DNA of 64,000 bases from Gemmataceae bacterium. GTDB taxonomy: Bacteria > Planctomycetota > Planctomycetia > Gemmatales > Gemmataceae. The stretch covers positions 186,001-250,000 of the forward strand of contig JAHBXO010000004.1 in NCBI GenBank assembly GCA_019636445.1, given 5' to 3'. Under the pieces are notes generated by a model. That model had not been told where the DNA came from, did no database searches, and saw only the letters and a list, made by a program, of their open reading frames with translations. Positions 8,929-17,880 of this stretch are shown piece by piece; the stretch's first letter is position 1, and every line of letters begins with the position of its first letter. A program made the translations under genes and the position numbers.

Positions 8929-10380
8929 ATGTCCGCCGAGAACGCCGCCGAAGCCCCGAAGCCCGACGCGCCGGCCCCCGCGCCGAATCCCCCGGCAACT
9001 CAGCCGCCGAAACCCGGTGCCCCGCGTGTCGGCGGCAAGCCCATCCCGGACAAATGGCAGCGTGGCGGTCCGCCGAAGAAGGACAAGCCCGCCATCGAAA
9101 ACTTCGGCCCGCGCCAGTTCGGCGAATTCAAACCCAACAAGCGCGCGCTCGACGCGACCATCGAAGACGAGATCGCGGCCGCATTCGCCGGCACTGACGT
9201 CACGGCGATGGACGCCGACAAGCCGATGGGGCCGAAATCCGAAAACGGCCGCCTCAAGGGCACCATCGTCAGCATCCGCGGCAAGGATGTTTTCGTGGAC
9301 ATTCCCGGCCGCCGCAGCCAGGGCCGCATGTCCCTCGACGAATTCGAGGACGCGAAACCGAAGGTCGGCGACACCGTCGAAGTCCTCATCGAACGGTACG
9401 ACTCGGACGATGGCCTGCTCGTGCTCACGCGCGAAGGGGCCGTCAAGCAGGTGACCGACTGGTCCAGTATCTCCTTCGGCATGATTGTCGAAGCCAAGAT
9501 CACCGGGATGAACAAGAATCAGACCGGTTACCAGGTGGAAGTGAACGGCATCCGCGGCTTCATGCCGCTCAGCCAGGCGGATCTGTACCGGATCGAAAAG
9601 CCGGAAAGCCTGGTCAACTCGAAACTCAAGGTGCAGGTCGTCGAACTGGATCCGCAGGAGCGGAACCTGATCGTCAGCCATCGCGCGATCCAGGAAGCCG
9701 AACGGCAGAAGAAGGCGGCCGCGTTCTGGGAAACGATCGCCGAGGGGCAGACCCACAAGGGTATCGTCAAGTCGATCAAGCCGTTTGGCGCATTCGTCGA
9801 CCTCGGCGGAGCCGACGGCCTGATTCCGATCGGCGAATTGAGCTGGTCGCGCGTCGGCACGGTGGAAGAGGTCCTCCAGATCGGTCAGGTCGTCGAGGTG
9901 AAGATCGCCCGACTGGACCCGGAGGCGCGGAAGATCGGCCTGAGCCTGCGGGCGCTGAGCACCAGCCCGTGGGAGACGTTTGCGGCGGAGCACCGCCCCG
10001 GCCTGCGCATCCCCGGCAAGGTGACGCGCCTGATGGACTTCGGTGCGTTCGTCGAGATCGCGCCCGGTATCGAGGGACTGATTCACGTTTCCGAACTGGC
10101 CACGGGCCGCGTGAATCGCGTGCGGGACATCCTGAGCGAAGGCCAGGAAGTGACGGTTCAGATTTTGAACATCGACACCGAAGCCCGGCGGATCGCGCTC
10201 TCGCTGAAGGCGATGGCGGCGGAAGCCGAGGCGGCGAGTGCTGCGACGGCGGACGCGGCCGCGCAGGCCGAGGCGGAAGCCGACAAGGCTGCCGCCGCCG
10301 AACGGATGCAGAATCGCAAGCCGACCGGCAACCTCCGCGGCGGCGTCGGCGGCGGTGCCATCCGCTTCGAGATCGGTTGA
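8929..10380 (+). CDS. rpsA: 30S ribosomal protein S1-like, four S1 RNA-binding domains
   Basis: 483 residues from an ATG preceded by GAGGAAG. After a Pro/Ala-rich disordered N-terminal arm (1-55) come four S1 (OB-fold) repeats at about 103-170, 180-250, 275-345 and 360-430; the third and fourth have the canonical pattern 'KSIKPFGAFVDLGGADGLI' and 'TRLMDFGAFVEIAPGIEGL'. The tail is an Ala/Glu-rich helix followed by a Gly-rich end. Enterobacterial S1 has six repeats, while many other phyla have four or five, so this is probably the S1 that helps mRNA bind the 30S subunit. A paralogous S1-domain RNA-binding protein cannot be excluded. Confidence 0.85.
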   Translation: MSAENAAEAPKPDAPAPAPNPPATQPPKPGAPRVGGKPIPDKWQRGGPPKKDKPAIENFGPRQFGEFKPNKRALDATIEDEIAAAFAGTDVTAMDADKPMGPKSENGRLKGTIVSIRGKDVFVDIPGRRSQGRMSLDEFEDAKPKVGDTVEVLIERYDSDDGLLVLTREGAVKQVTDWSSISFGMIVEAKITGMNKNQTGYQVEVNGIRGFMPLSQADLYRIEKPESLVNSKLKVQVVELDPQERNLIVSHRAIQEAERQKKAAAFWETIAEGQTHKGIVKSIKPFGAFVDLGGADGLIPIGELSWSRVGTVEEVLQIGQVVEVKIARLDPEARKIGLSLRALSTSPWETFAAEHRPGLRIPGKVTRLMDFGAFVEIAPGIEGLIHVSELATGRVNRVRDILSEGQEVTVQILNIDTEARRIALSLKAMAAEAEAASAATADAAAQAEAEADKAAAAERMQNRKPTGNLRGGVGGGAIRFEIG

Positions 10381-10449
10381 CCGGTTCCCGAACGAAATCT
10401 AGGTTACCCTCATGACCGGTCCGATTTCCGCCGAGCGAGGACGCACTCC

Positions 10450-11091
10450 GTGACCCAACGACGGGCCGTCGAACCGTCGGGCCAACTCTCCCGCGCCACC
10501 GCCGAGCGACTAAGCCACTATCTCCGCTGCGCGATCCACCATCCGGCCGGATCGCCGCTCTCCAGTTCGCGTCTCGCGTCGGAAGTCGGCGTCAGCGACG
10601 CCCAGGTGCGCCGCGACCTTGCCGCGCTGGGTCATCTCGGCCAGCGCGGTGTCGGCTACGACCCCGCCGCCCTCGCCGCCGCCATCCGCCATACGCTGGG
10701 CACCGACCGCGGCTGGCGTGCCGTCCTCGTCGGCGTCGGCAACCTCGCCCGTGCCCTGCTCCGCTATCGGGGCTTCCGCGAGCAGGGTTTCGAAATTGTC
10801 GGCCTCTTCGATATCGCCGCCGAGAAGATCGATCACGACGTGGAAGGGCTGCGCGTTTACCCGGTCCGCGAATTGATCGAACGTGTCGGCCAGTTGAAGG
10901 CCGAGCTTGGGGTGATCTCGGTTCCGTCGGAAGCGGCCCAATCGGTCGCCGATGCCTTGGTTCGTGCCGGTGTGAAAGGTTTACTCAGCTTTGCGCCGAC
11001 CGTCGTTCGAGTTCCCGCGAACGTACAAGTCGTGAATGTGGACCTTGCCATTCAGTTCGAACAGCTCGCGTTCCTCGTCAAGCATGGTTAA
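10450..11091 (+). CDS. rex: Redox-sensing transcriptional repressor Rex
   Basis: 213 residues from GTG. The N-terminal winged helix (about 10-75, 'SSRLASEVGVSDAQVRRDLA') binds operator DNA and the C-terminal Rossmann domain ('AVLVGVGNLARALL', glycines near 94-97) binds NADH or NAD+, so the protein senses the NADH/NAD+ ratio and represses fermentation or respiration genes when NADH is low. The family hallmarks 'GYD' before the linker, 'GLFD' and the C-terminal domain-swap helix are all present. It lies 69 bases after the S1 gene and ends convergently with the sulfate permease: the two stop codons overlap within TTAA. I found no clear Rex operator next to it. Confidence 0.92.
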   Translation: MTQRRAVEPSGQLSRATAERLSHYLRCAIHHPAGSPLSSSRLASEVGVSDAQVRRDLAALGHLGQRGVGYDPAALAAAIRHTLGTDRGWRAVLVGVGNLARALLRYRGFREQGFEIVGLFDIAAEKIDHDVEGLRVYPVRELIERVGQLKAELGVISVPSEAAQSVADALVRAGVKGLLSFAPTVVRVPANVQVVNVDLAIQFEQLAFLVKHG

Positions 11092-12857
11092 TCGTTGGGT
11101 GTCGGTCGATCCTTTCGCTCGGCACGGAGCCGGTGTTCGACGGCCACCTTGATCACAAGCGTCGCCAGCGCGAGCATCGTCAGCACGGACGCCAGCGCGA
11201 ACGCCGCGGGCTGGTTGTATTCCTGAAACAGCTTTTCCACGCGAAGCGGCATCGTGTCCGTCCGCCCGCCGATGCGTCCGCTGACGACGTAAATCGCACC
11301 GAACTCGCCCATCGCGCGGGCGTTGCAGAGGATGACGCCGTAGATCAGGCCCCACTTGATGTTCGGCAACGTGACGAGCCAGAACAGTTGCCAGCCGTTC
11401 GCGCCGAGGCTACACGCGGCGATCTCCTCCTCCGGTCCGTTCGCCTCCATCACGGGAATGAGTTCGCGCGCGACAAACGGAAAGGTGACGAACGCCGTGG
11501 CGAGAACGAGCGCGGGCGGGGCGAAGATCACTTGATAGCCCTGTTCCTTGAGCCAGGCGCCGAACGGCGTCTGGAGACCGAAGAGCAGAACGAAAACCAG
11601 CCCCGCGACGACGGGCGAGACGCTGAACGGCAGATCGATGAGCGTGGTCAGGAGGGCGCGGCCGGGGAACCGGAAGCGCGCGATGGTGTACGCGGCGGCG
11701 ATGCCGAAGACCGTGTTCATCGCGACCGCAAGCGGAGCGACGATCAGGGTCAACAGGATCGCGTGCCGGGTGTCCGGGTCGGCCGTGAGATTGCGAAGGT
11801 AAGCGCCGACGCCTCCGGAGAATGCCTGGACGAAGACGCTGGCGAGGGGCACGAGCACGAGCAGGCCGACGATGGCGACGGTGAGGCCGGAAAATAGACG
11901 CGGGGCGACGCGGATCATCCGCGCGAGCGCCGGGGTTGCCAGTGCCGGATCACGGACCGCAGGGCCGTCGAGCAGGCGGACGAGGCGGGCGAAGGGCCAG
12001 CCGAGGACCGCGAACGTCGCCCGCAGCGGTTGCGGAGTCGAGCCTGGCTGGCTCCAGCGTTCCAGCAGGTTGATCGCTACCAGCAGGAGAAACGAGACTC
12101 CGAGCAGCACCGTGGCGATCGCCGACGCCTCGCGATATGCGAACTCCTCCAGCCGCGAGACGATCAGCACTGGGGCGATCTCGGTGCTAAAGGGCATGTT
12201 GCTGCTGATGAAGATGACCGAGCCGTATTCGCCGATGGAGCGGGCGAAGGCGAGCGTGAAGCCGGTCAGCGCCGGCGCGACGAGCACGGGAAAGATCACC
12301 CGGCGGAAGATCTGCCAGCGGTTGGCTCCCAAAGTTTCGGCGGCCTGTTCCGACTCGGGATCGAGTTCTTCGAGAACGGGTTGCACGGTGCGCACGACGA
12401 ACGGGAAACCAGTGAAGACGAGGACGAGGACGATGCCCGTGCGGGAAAACGCTCCTTCGAAACCGAGCGGAACGAGGAACTGGCCGAGCCAGCCGTCCTG
12501 GATGTAGAGGCTGGCGTAGACAAGGCCGGCGACCGCGGTGGGCAGGGCGAACGGAACGTCCACGAGAGCATCGACCAGTCGCTTTCCCGGGAACTGGTAG
12601 CGCACGAGGGTCCACGCGACGATCAGCCCCAGTACGACGTTGATCGCCGCGGCCTGAAACGAAACCGAGAACGTCAGACGATAGGCAGCGACGGCGCGTT
12701 CGCTCCAGACCGCGGCGGTGAATTCGGACCAGGTTAGGTCGGAGGCTTTCCAAACCGCCGCGCCGAGCGGCACGAGCACGAGGATGGCGAGGTAGAGGAT
12801 CGTCGTGCCGAGGCCGAGGCCGAAGCCGGGCAACACGCGGCGGGAGGTCGGCGTCAT
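11088..12857 (-). CDS. Fused sulfate ABC transporter permease (CysT-CysW in one chain)
   Basis: 589 residues starting at the ATG at 12857, which overlaps the stop of the upstream binding-protein gene (ATGA). Two complete MetI-type permease domains are visible. The first (about 15-285) carries an EAA cytoplasmic loop 'AAETLGANRWQIFRR' near 172 and the second (about 315-575) carries 'IAACSLGANGWQLFW' near 479. The N-terminal half resembles CysT/CysU and the C-terminal half CysW, whose usual ending 'MGEFGAIYVVSG' is present. In most bacteria these are two proteins of about 275-290 residues; here they are joined through a charged linker. The product imports sulfate (or thiosulfate) with the adjacent binding protein. 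No CysA ATPase gene is in the cluster, so the energising subunit must be elsewhere. Confidence 0.88.
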   Translation of the reverse strand: MTPTSRRVLPGFGLGLGTTILYLAILVLVPLGAAVWKASDLTWSEFTAAVWSERAVAAYRLTFSVSFQAAAINVVLGLIVAWTLVRYQFPGKRLVDALVDVPFALPTAVAGLVYASLYIQDGWLGQFLVPLGFEGAFSRTGIVLVLVFTGFPFVVRTVQPVLEELDPESEQAAETLGANRWQIFRRVIFPVLVAPALTGFTLAFARSIGEYGSVIFISSNMPFSTEIAPVLIVSRLEEFAYREASAIATVLLGVSFLLLVAINLLERWSQPGSTPQPLRATFAVLGWPFARLVRLLDGPAVRDPALATPALARMIRVAPRLFSGLTVAIVGLLVLVPLASVFVQAFSGGVGAYLRNLTADPDTRHAILLTLIVAPLAVAMNTVFGIAAAYTIARFRFPGRALLTTLIDLPFSVSPVVAGLVFVLLFGLQTPFGAWLKEQGYQVIFAPPALVLATAFVTFPFVARELIPVMEANGPEEEIAACSLGANGWQLFWLVTLPNIKWGLIYGVILCNARAMGEFGAIYVVSGRIGGRTDTMPLRVEKLFQEYNQPAAFALASVLTMLALATLVIKVAVEHRLRAERKDRPTPND

Positions 12858-13924
12858 TTCGCTCTCCCGCCGGCGTAGATCTGGTCGAAGATGCCGCCTT
12901 CGGCGAAGAATCGTTTGTTGATCGCGTCCCAGTCCGGTCCCAGTGCGCGAACGGGGAAAAGCCGGATCGGCGGGAAGCGGTCCACCGTCTCTCGCTGGAT
13001 GGCCGGGTTCGTCGGCCGGTAATGGTGCCCGGCGATGATCCGCTGTGCTTCGTCGGTATAGAGGTACTTCATGTACGCCTCGGCTGCCGCCTTCGTTCCC
13101 TTCCGCTTCACGACCGCGTCCACGATCGCCACATGCGGCTCGGCGAGCACGCTCACGGGCGGGTAAACGATCTCCAGTTCGCCGTTCGCCTCCTGTACTT
13201 CGAGGTGCGCCTCGTTCTCCCAGGTCAGGTGGGCGTCGCCGATCTTCTTCTGGGCGAAGGTCATCGTCGCGCCCCGCGCGGCCGGATCCAGTACCGGCAC
13301 GCGGCGATAGATCGAGGTGACCGCCTGCCGGGCCTCCTCGTCCGACCCGCCGCGCGTGACCACCGCGCCCCACAGGGCGAGGAAACTCCACTTGCCGTTG
13401 CCCGACGTCTTCGGGTTCGGCGTGATGACGCTCACGTCCTCGCGCAGCAAATCGGGCCAGTCCCGGATCCCTTTGGGGTTCCCCTTCCGCACGACGATGA
13501 CAATCGTGGAAACGTAAGGCAGCGATCGATTGGGAAGCTTGTTTTCCCAGTTTTCGTCAATGCGGCCGGCCTTGCGGATCGCATCGGTATCGGTGAAGAG
13601 CGCCAGCGTAACGACATCGGCATCGAGACCGTCGATGACGGCGCGAGCCTGGCTGCCCGATCCACCGTGCGACTGGCGGATCGCTATCGGCGTCCCGACT
13701 TCGCTGGTGTACTTCTCAAGGAACTTTGCGTTGATATCGCGCCACAGCTCGCGCGTCGGATCGCAGGCGACATTGAGCAACTCGACCGGCCCGTCGTTGC
13801 GGACGACGCCAGCGGCGATCACCCACCACGCGGCGAAGCCGAGGTAGCCGACGAACGCGAAAGCAAGCAGTTTTCGGAACACGACGCCATCCACGAGTTT
13901 AATCAGCACTATTGTTATCGACAA
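12854..13924 (-). CDS. Sulfate ABC transporter substrate-binding protein
   Basis: Up to 356 residues; the farthest start is a TTG at 13924, and GTG codons slightly inside (for example near 13894) are alternatives because no clear ribosome-binding site marks any of them. One N-terminal hydrophobic segment ('AFAFVGYLGFAAWWVIAAG') is a signal peptide or membrane anchor. The mature part has the Sbp/CysP signatures: 'LLNVACDPTRELW', 'SHGGSGSQARAV', 'DADVVTLAL', 'TPNPKTSGNGKW' and 'HLTWENEAHLEV'. These residues bind sulfate in the periplasm and deliver it to the permease encoded by the next gene. Its stop overlaps the permease ATG by four bases. Confidence 0.9.
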   Translation of the reverse strand: MSITIVLIKLVDGVVFRKLLAFAFVGYLGFAAWWVIAAGVVRNDGPVELLNVACDPTRELWRDINAKFLEKYTSEVGTPIAIRQSHGGSGSQARAVIDGLDADVVTLALFTDTDAIRKAGRIDENWENKLPNRSLPYVSTIVIVVRKGNPKGIRDWPDLLREDVSVITPNPKTSGNGKWSFLALWGAVVTRGGSDEEARQAVTSIYRRVPVLDPAARGATMTFAQKKIGDAHLTWENEAHLEVQEANGELEIVYPPVSVLAEPHVAIVDAVVKRKGTKAAAEAYMKYLYTDEAQRIIAGHHYRPTNPAIQRETVDRFPPIRLFPVRALGPDWDAINKRFFAEGGIFDQIYAGGRAK

Positions 13925-13982
13925 AAGAGAGTTAATCGTCCACTGCCAGTTATTCCTTTCGGAATCTTCACTTCGGAATACT

Positions 13983-15218
13983 CTATTGAATCGGTGATAA
14001 ATGAATTCGCCTTCGGAGCAAAGCCAAGGTCAGAAACAATACGATGCTCCCGGCCGCCGTCACGCCGTAGGCTTGGAGCGTCGGGTCGATCTGCTCCGAG
14101 AAAGCGGAGACGATCAACAGCCCGCCGAGCGCGATCGGATACCGGAACGCGGTTTGTGTTCTCCCATGATGCAGCAACGCGGCCCACGCGGGCAGCAGCC
14201 AGCAGAAGAAGTAGGTCCACGCCAACGGCGAGGCGAGCACCGCGAGGATGAGGACCATCGCCGTTTCGAGCGCATCGGCTTCCGGGGTCGGTGCGAACCG
14301 GCACCGGGTGGCGGCGAGCAGCGCCAGCCCCAGCAGTCCGACCGCTGCGAGGCCGACGAGCTGCGCCTGGCCCGGTTCGAGGTTCGCGACGTTGACGCGC
14401 ACTCCGCCGCCGTCGACGTTGCGCGTGAGCCGATGCGCGACCGCGAAGAGCGATTGGTTCCGCCGGGTGAAGCCGACGCTTGACCGCGCGGCCATGCGCT
14501 CGCCCGATTGATCGCCGACCATCAGCCCGAACCATTGCTTCCATTCGTCGGCGTTCCGCCCTGGCCCGCGAACCAGCCCGGGTAAGGAAGCGAAGAGGAC
14601 CACGCAAACGATCGTCGCGAGGATCGCCCGCCCCTCCCGGCGCACGGCCCAGAAGACGAGGATCGGCAGCGGGAACACTTTGACGACGATCGCAAGCGCG
14701 AGACAGAACCCTGCCAGCCACGACCGCCCACGGCGAAGCGACTCCATCGCGAGCAGCACAAGCCAGAGCAGGATGAGGTTCACCTGGCCGAGCAGGAACA
14801 GGTCGTAGACGTGGATGCCGCCGAGAAGAACGACGAGCACGTAGTACCATCGCGGGTGCCCCCGCCAGCGCCCCGTGGCGGCGCGGACCGCGAGCACTAC
14901 ACAACCCGCCCAGGCCAGCGCCGTTGCTGCTGCCAGAACGGCCGTGAAGCCCACCGGGCCGAGAAACGTCAACGGGGCGAAGACCAGCACCGCCGCGGTC
15001 GGCGGGTACATGTACAAGACTTCGCCGTTTGCTCCGGAGGCGTAAAGCGGCGCATCCCTGCGGACTTCCAACCCGATGCCGTACCACGCGGAGTAATCCT
15101 TGTTGTATTCCGGCTGGCGGACGGCGTTGACGATCGGACCGACAGAGAAGCCGAGCGAACAGACGGCGATGATACCGAGTGCCCATCGGCGACCGGAATC
15201 GATGGGCTCGGACGACAT
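13983..15218 (-). CDS. GT87 (DUF2029) family polyprenol-phosphate-dependent glycosyltransferase-like membrane protein
   Basis: 411 residues, about ten to eleven predicted membrane helices. The first extracytoplasmic loop holds 'NKDYSAWYGIGLEVRRDAPLY' to 'YMYPPTAAVLVFAPLTFL', the conserved Asp and Tyr/Pro pattern of GT87 (DUF2029) enzymes such as mycobacterial mannosyl- and arabinosyltransferases. Further along are 'LLLGQVNLILLWL' and 'FCLALAIVVKVFPLPIL', also typical. These enzymes move sugars from lipid carriers on the outer face of the inner membrane; the acceptor is unknown here. The ATG at 15218 has GGAG seven bases upstream. It is divergent from the oxidoreductase gene, 97 bases apart. 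Confidence 0.78.
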   Translation of the reverse strand: MSSEPIDSGRRWALGIIAVCSLGFSVGPIVNAVRQPEYNKDYSAWYGIGLEVRRDAPLYASGANGEVLYMYPPTAAVLVFAPLTFLGPVGFTAVLAAATALAWAGCVVLAVRAATGRWRGHPRWYYVLVVLLGGIHVYDLFLLGQVNLILLWLVLLAMESLRRGRSWLAGFCLALAIVVKVFPLPILVFWAVRREGRAILATIVCVVLFASLPGLVRGPGRNADEWKQWFGLMVGDQSGERMAARSSVGFTRRNQSLFAVAHRLTRNVDGGGVRVNVANLEPGQAQLVGLAAVGLLGLALLAATRCRFAPTPEADALETAMVLILAVLASPLAWTYFFCWLLPAWAALLHHGRTQTAFRYPIALGGLLIVSAFSEQIDPTLQAYGVTAAGSIVLFLTLALLRRRIHLSPIQ

Positions 15219-15315
15219 AACGACTCCGGCAGGAAATCCAGGCCGACTGTTGTACCCGAAGCCGATCCGCGATACTATCGGAACATCCCGCCCGGCTCCT
15301 TTTCCAGGTGTCTTC

Positions 15316-16578
15316 ATGGCCGACCTTCCTCGCCGGACCTTTCTTGCCACCGCCGCTGCGACCACAGCCCTGGCCTCGACGACTCGCGCCGCCGCGAACG
15401 ACAAAATCGTCGTGGGGGTGATGGGCATGGGCGGCCGCGGCACCGGCCTCTCCAAAACGTTCTCGTCTCAGCCGAACGTCCACGTTGCGTATGTCTGCGA
15501 CCCCGACCCGAAGCGCGCGGGCGCCGCGGCCGAAGGCTTGGAAAAGGCGAACAAGCCGAAGCCGACCTTCGTCGAGGACTTCCGCAGGATCCTCGACGAC
15601 AAAAGCGTAGACATACTTGTGTGCGCCGCACCGAACCACTGGCACGCGCCGGCGGGCATTCTCGGCTGCGCGGCGGGCAAGCATTGCTACATCGAGAAGC
15701 CGTGCAGCCATACGCCGCGCGAAGGCGAAATGCTCGTGGCCGCGGCACGGAAGCATAATCGCGTCGTCCAGATGGGGAATCAGCGGCGAAGCTGGCCGAA
15801 GGTGCAGGAGGCGATGGCGAAGTTGCACGAGGGCGTCATCGGCCGGGTCTACTTCGCCCAAGCGTGGTACATGGCCGACCGCGGCACCATCGGCGAAGGC
15901 AAGCCCGGCGACCCGCCGGCCGGACTCAACTACGAACTCTGGCAGGGACCGAGCGCCCGCAAGGAGTTCCGCTCCAACTACCTCCACTACAACTGGCACT
16001 GGTTCTGGAACTGGGGCAACGGCGAACTCGGCAACAACGGCATCCACACCATCGACCTGCTCCGCTGGGGCCTCGGCGCCGAGTGCCCGATCAAGGTCAC
16101 GAGCGCCGGCGGCCGCTACCGCTTCAAGGACGACCAGCAGACGCCCGACACGCACATCGTCAGCTACGACTTCCCCGACGGCAAGACGGCAACGTGGGAA
16201 GGCTTCAGTTGCAATCGCGGCCCCGGCGGCAAGGCCTTCGACTGCCTCTTCCACGGCGAGAACGGTACGCTCGTCCTCGCGGATAGCGCCTACACGATTT
16301 ACGACCCGAAGGGGAAAGAGACGTTCAAGGAACCGGTGAAGGGCGGCGACGGGGTGCACATCGAGAACTTCCTCGCGGCCGTTCGTGGGCAGGCGAAGGC
16401 GAACAGCGAGATCGCCCTCGGCGCGACGAGCACGCTGCTCTGCCACCTGGGGAACATCGCCCACCGCACCGGCCGCACGCTGCACTGTGACCCCAAGACC
16501 GGCGCGATCCAGAACGACCCCGACGCGATGAAGCTCTGGACGAAGGAGTACGCCGCCGGCTACGAGCCGAAGGTGTGA
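15316..16578 (+). CDS. Gfo/Idh/MocA family oxidoreductase with Tat signal
   Basis: 420 residues. The N-terminus 'RRTFLATAAATTALAST' is a twin-arginine signal, as in many planctomycete members, so the enzyme acts outside the cytoplasm and probably exports with bound NAD(P). The Rossmann fold follows ('VVGVMGMGGRGTGLSK', then Asp 'VAYVCDPD'), then 'CAAPNHWHAPAGI' and the family motif 'CYIEKPCSHTPREGE', in which Lys of EKP binds cofactor and substrate. The C-terminal half is the dimerising sheet domain, with 'GNNGIHTIDLLRWGL' supplying the catalytic His. The likely substrate is a sugar or sugar acid. It is followed after one base by the TTG-initiated PmoA-family gene. Confidence 0.88.
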   Translation: MADLPRRTFLATAAATTALASTTRAAANDKIVVGVMGMGGRGTGLSKTFSSQPNVHVAYVCDPDPKRAGAAAEGLEKANKPKPTFVEDFRRILDDKSVDILVCAAPNHWHAPAGILGCAAGKHCYIEKPCSHTPREGEMLVAAARKHNRVVQMGNQRRSWPKVQEAMAKLHEGVIGRVYFAQAWYMADRGTIGEGKPGDPPAGLNYELWQGPSARKEFRSNYLHYNWHWFWNWGNGELGNNGIHTIDLLRWGLGAECPIKVTSAGGRYRFKDDQQTPDTHIVSYDFPDGKTATWEGFSCNRGPGGKAFDCLFHGENGTLVLADSAYTIYDPKGKETFKEPVKGGDGVHIENFLAAVRGQAKANSEIALGATSTLLCHLGNIAHRTGRTLHCDPKTGAIQNDPDAMKLWTKEYAAGYEPKV

Positions 16579-16579
16579 A

Positions 16580-17491
16580 TTGCCCACTCCCCGCTGCACG
16601 CTGCTCCCGCTGCCGGACCATCAGGTCGCGTTCCTCGTCGACGGCCGCGAACGGCTGCGCTGGCACCACGGCCCGCAGTACCCGCGGCCGTTCTTCTATC
16701 CCCTCCTCGGCCCGGCCTCCGGGCAATCGCTCACGCGCATGGGCCACCCCGGCGCGCCGAACCACGACCACCATCGCTCGATCTGGTTCGCCCACAATCA
16801 GGTCGTCGGCCACGACTTCTGGGCCGACGGCAAGCCGCCGCGCATCCGCCAACTCGACTGGCTCGCCTACGACGACGGCGACGCCGAAGCCACGATGGCC
16901 GTGAAGCTCGGCTGGTTCGACGGTCACGACCCGAAAGCGCTTCTCGAACAGGAACTGATCGCGGCGATCCTGCCCGGACCGAACGACGAGACGTTCCTCG
17001 AAATCCAGACGCGATTCGTACCGACGGCGCAGACGCTCGAGTTCGGCAAGACGAACTTCGGCTTTCTCGCCGTACGCGTCGCCAAGGCGATCTCGGCGTT
17101 CTTCGGCGGAGGTACACTGACGAACTCCGAAGGACAAATCGGCGAGCCGGCGATCTTCGGCAAACCGGCGAAGTGGATGGATTACTCCGGCACGCAACCC
17201 GGCGGACACAAGGAAGGCATCGCCTTCTTCGACCATCCCTCGAACCCCGGCCACCCGACCGCGTGGCACGTCCGCGAGGATGGCTGGATGGGCGCCTCCG
17301 CGTGCTTCGCGGCGCCACGCACCATTACCAAGGCGGAACCACTCGTACTTCGGTATCTCCTGCACGCTCATCGTGGCGGAGTGGATGCGGCGCGCGAAAC
17401 CGCGACCTTTGCGGCCTTCGCAAAGCGCCCGGGATTCGCACTCGTGAAAGCGCCGGCAAAACACACGGCCTGGGGCGTTCGCCGCGTTTGA
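16580..17491 (+). CDS. PmoA family (DUF6807) protein
   Basis: 303 residues, starting at a TTG one base after the stop of the oxidoreductase, with GAAGG in the end of that gene as a plausible ribosome-binding site, so translation is probably coupled. The His-rich segment 'GHPGAPNHDHHRSIWFAHN' with 'FWADGK' after it is diagnostic of the family annotated as methane oxygenase PmoA-like (DUF6807). The name is historical: these soluble proteins are not particulate methane monooxygenase. They usually sit beside Gfo/Idh/MocA oxidoreductases and sugar-processing genes, as here. A jelly-roll aldose-epimerase-like fold and carbohydrate role are inferred from context only. No signal peptide is visible. 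Confidence 0.8.
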   Translation: MPTPRCTLLPLPDHQVAFLVDGRERLRWHHGPQYPRPFFYPLLGPASGQSLTRMGHPGAPNHDHHRSIWFAHNQVVGHDFWADGKPPRIRQLDWLAYDDGDAEATMAVKLGWFDGHDPKALLEQELIAAILPGPNDETFLEIQTRFVPTAQTLEFGKTNFGFLAVRVAKAISAFFGGGTLTNSEGQIGEPAIFGKPAKWMDYSGTQPGGHKEGIAFFDHPSNPGHPTAWHVREDGWMGASACFAAPRTITKAEPLVLRYLLHAHRGGVDAARETATFAAFAKRPGFALVKAPAKHTAWGVRRV

Positions 17492-17682
17492 ACTCTTTCC
17501 AAGAATGGCGTGCCGCGATTGTCGAGAATCGTTCAAGTTGTAAAGCTTGCAGCCGGTCAACCGTCACGCCTTGCCCCATCGCATCCATCTTCAACCCCGA
17601 TCGGTCACTTTCAGGATTTTTCGGTTTGGCACGACGCGTGCAACTATCCCTCTCGTCTTTCTCCCCCGATGGAGGTTGAACC

Positions 17683-17880
17683 ATGTGCCTGATCCCCCGC
17701 AAAGCGAAGAATATGAAGACCGCCACCCGCCCCGCCCGCTCCGTCGAGGAGATGCTTCACGAGATCGCCTTCGTCCTCCGCATGACGAAGCAAGTGAAGG
17801 AATCGATCCTCGCCGACCGCGCCGAATTGCAAGGCCAACGGCCGAACTCGGAAAGCGAACTGAACATCGTCTCGGCCTGA
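17683..17880 (+). CDS. Small uncharacterised protein, 65 residues
   Basis: A short frame with a strong ribosome-binding site (ATGGAGG seven bases before the ATG), strongly GC-ending codons and a sensible composition, so I treat it as real. After a basic start ('PRKAKNMKTATRPARS') comes one amphipathic helix 'EEMLHEIAFVLRMTKQVK' followed by an Asp/Glu-rich tail. No signal peptide, Cys pair or membrane segment is present. I do not recognise it. It lies 132 bases upstream of the sulfatase and 191 bases after the PmoA-family gene, each gap long enough for its own promoter. It could be a small regulator or a binding partner; no function is assigned. Confidence 0.6.
   Translation: MCLIPRKAKNMKTATRPARSVEEMLHEIAFVLRMTKQVKESILADRAELQGQRPNSESELNIVSA

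Noticed and set aside
13938..13985. Small stem ATTCC/GGAAT after the sulfate-binding protein start region
   Set aside because: Only five base pairs and without a T-run. It could be chance, so it is not listed as a regulatory site.
13915..16599. Minus-strand open frame spanning the oxidoreductase and GT87 genes
   Set aside because: It crosses genes on both strands and its translation has no domain; explained by codon bias.
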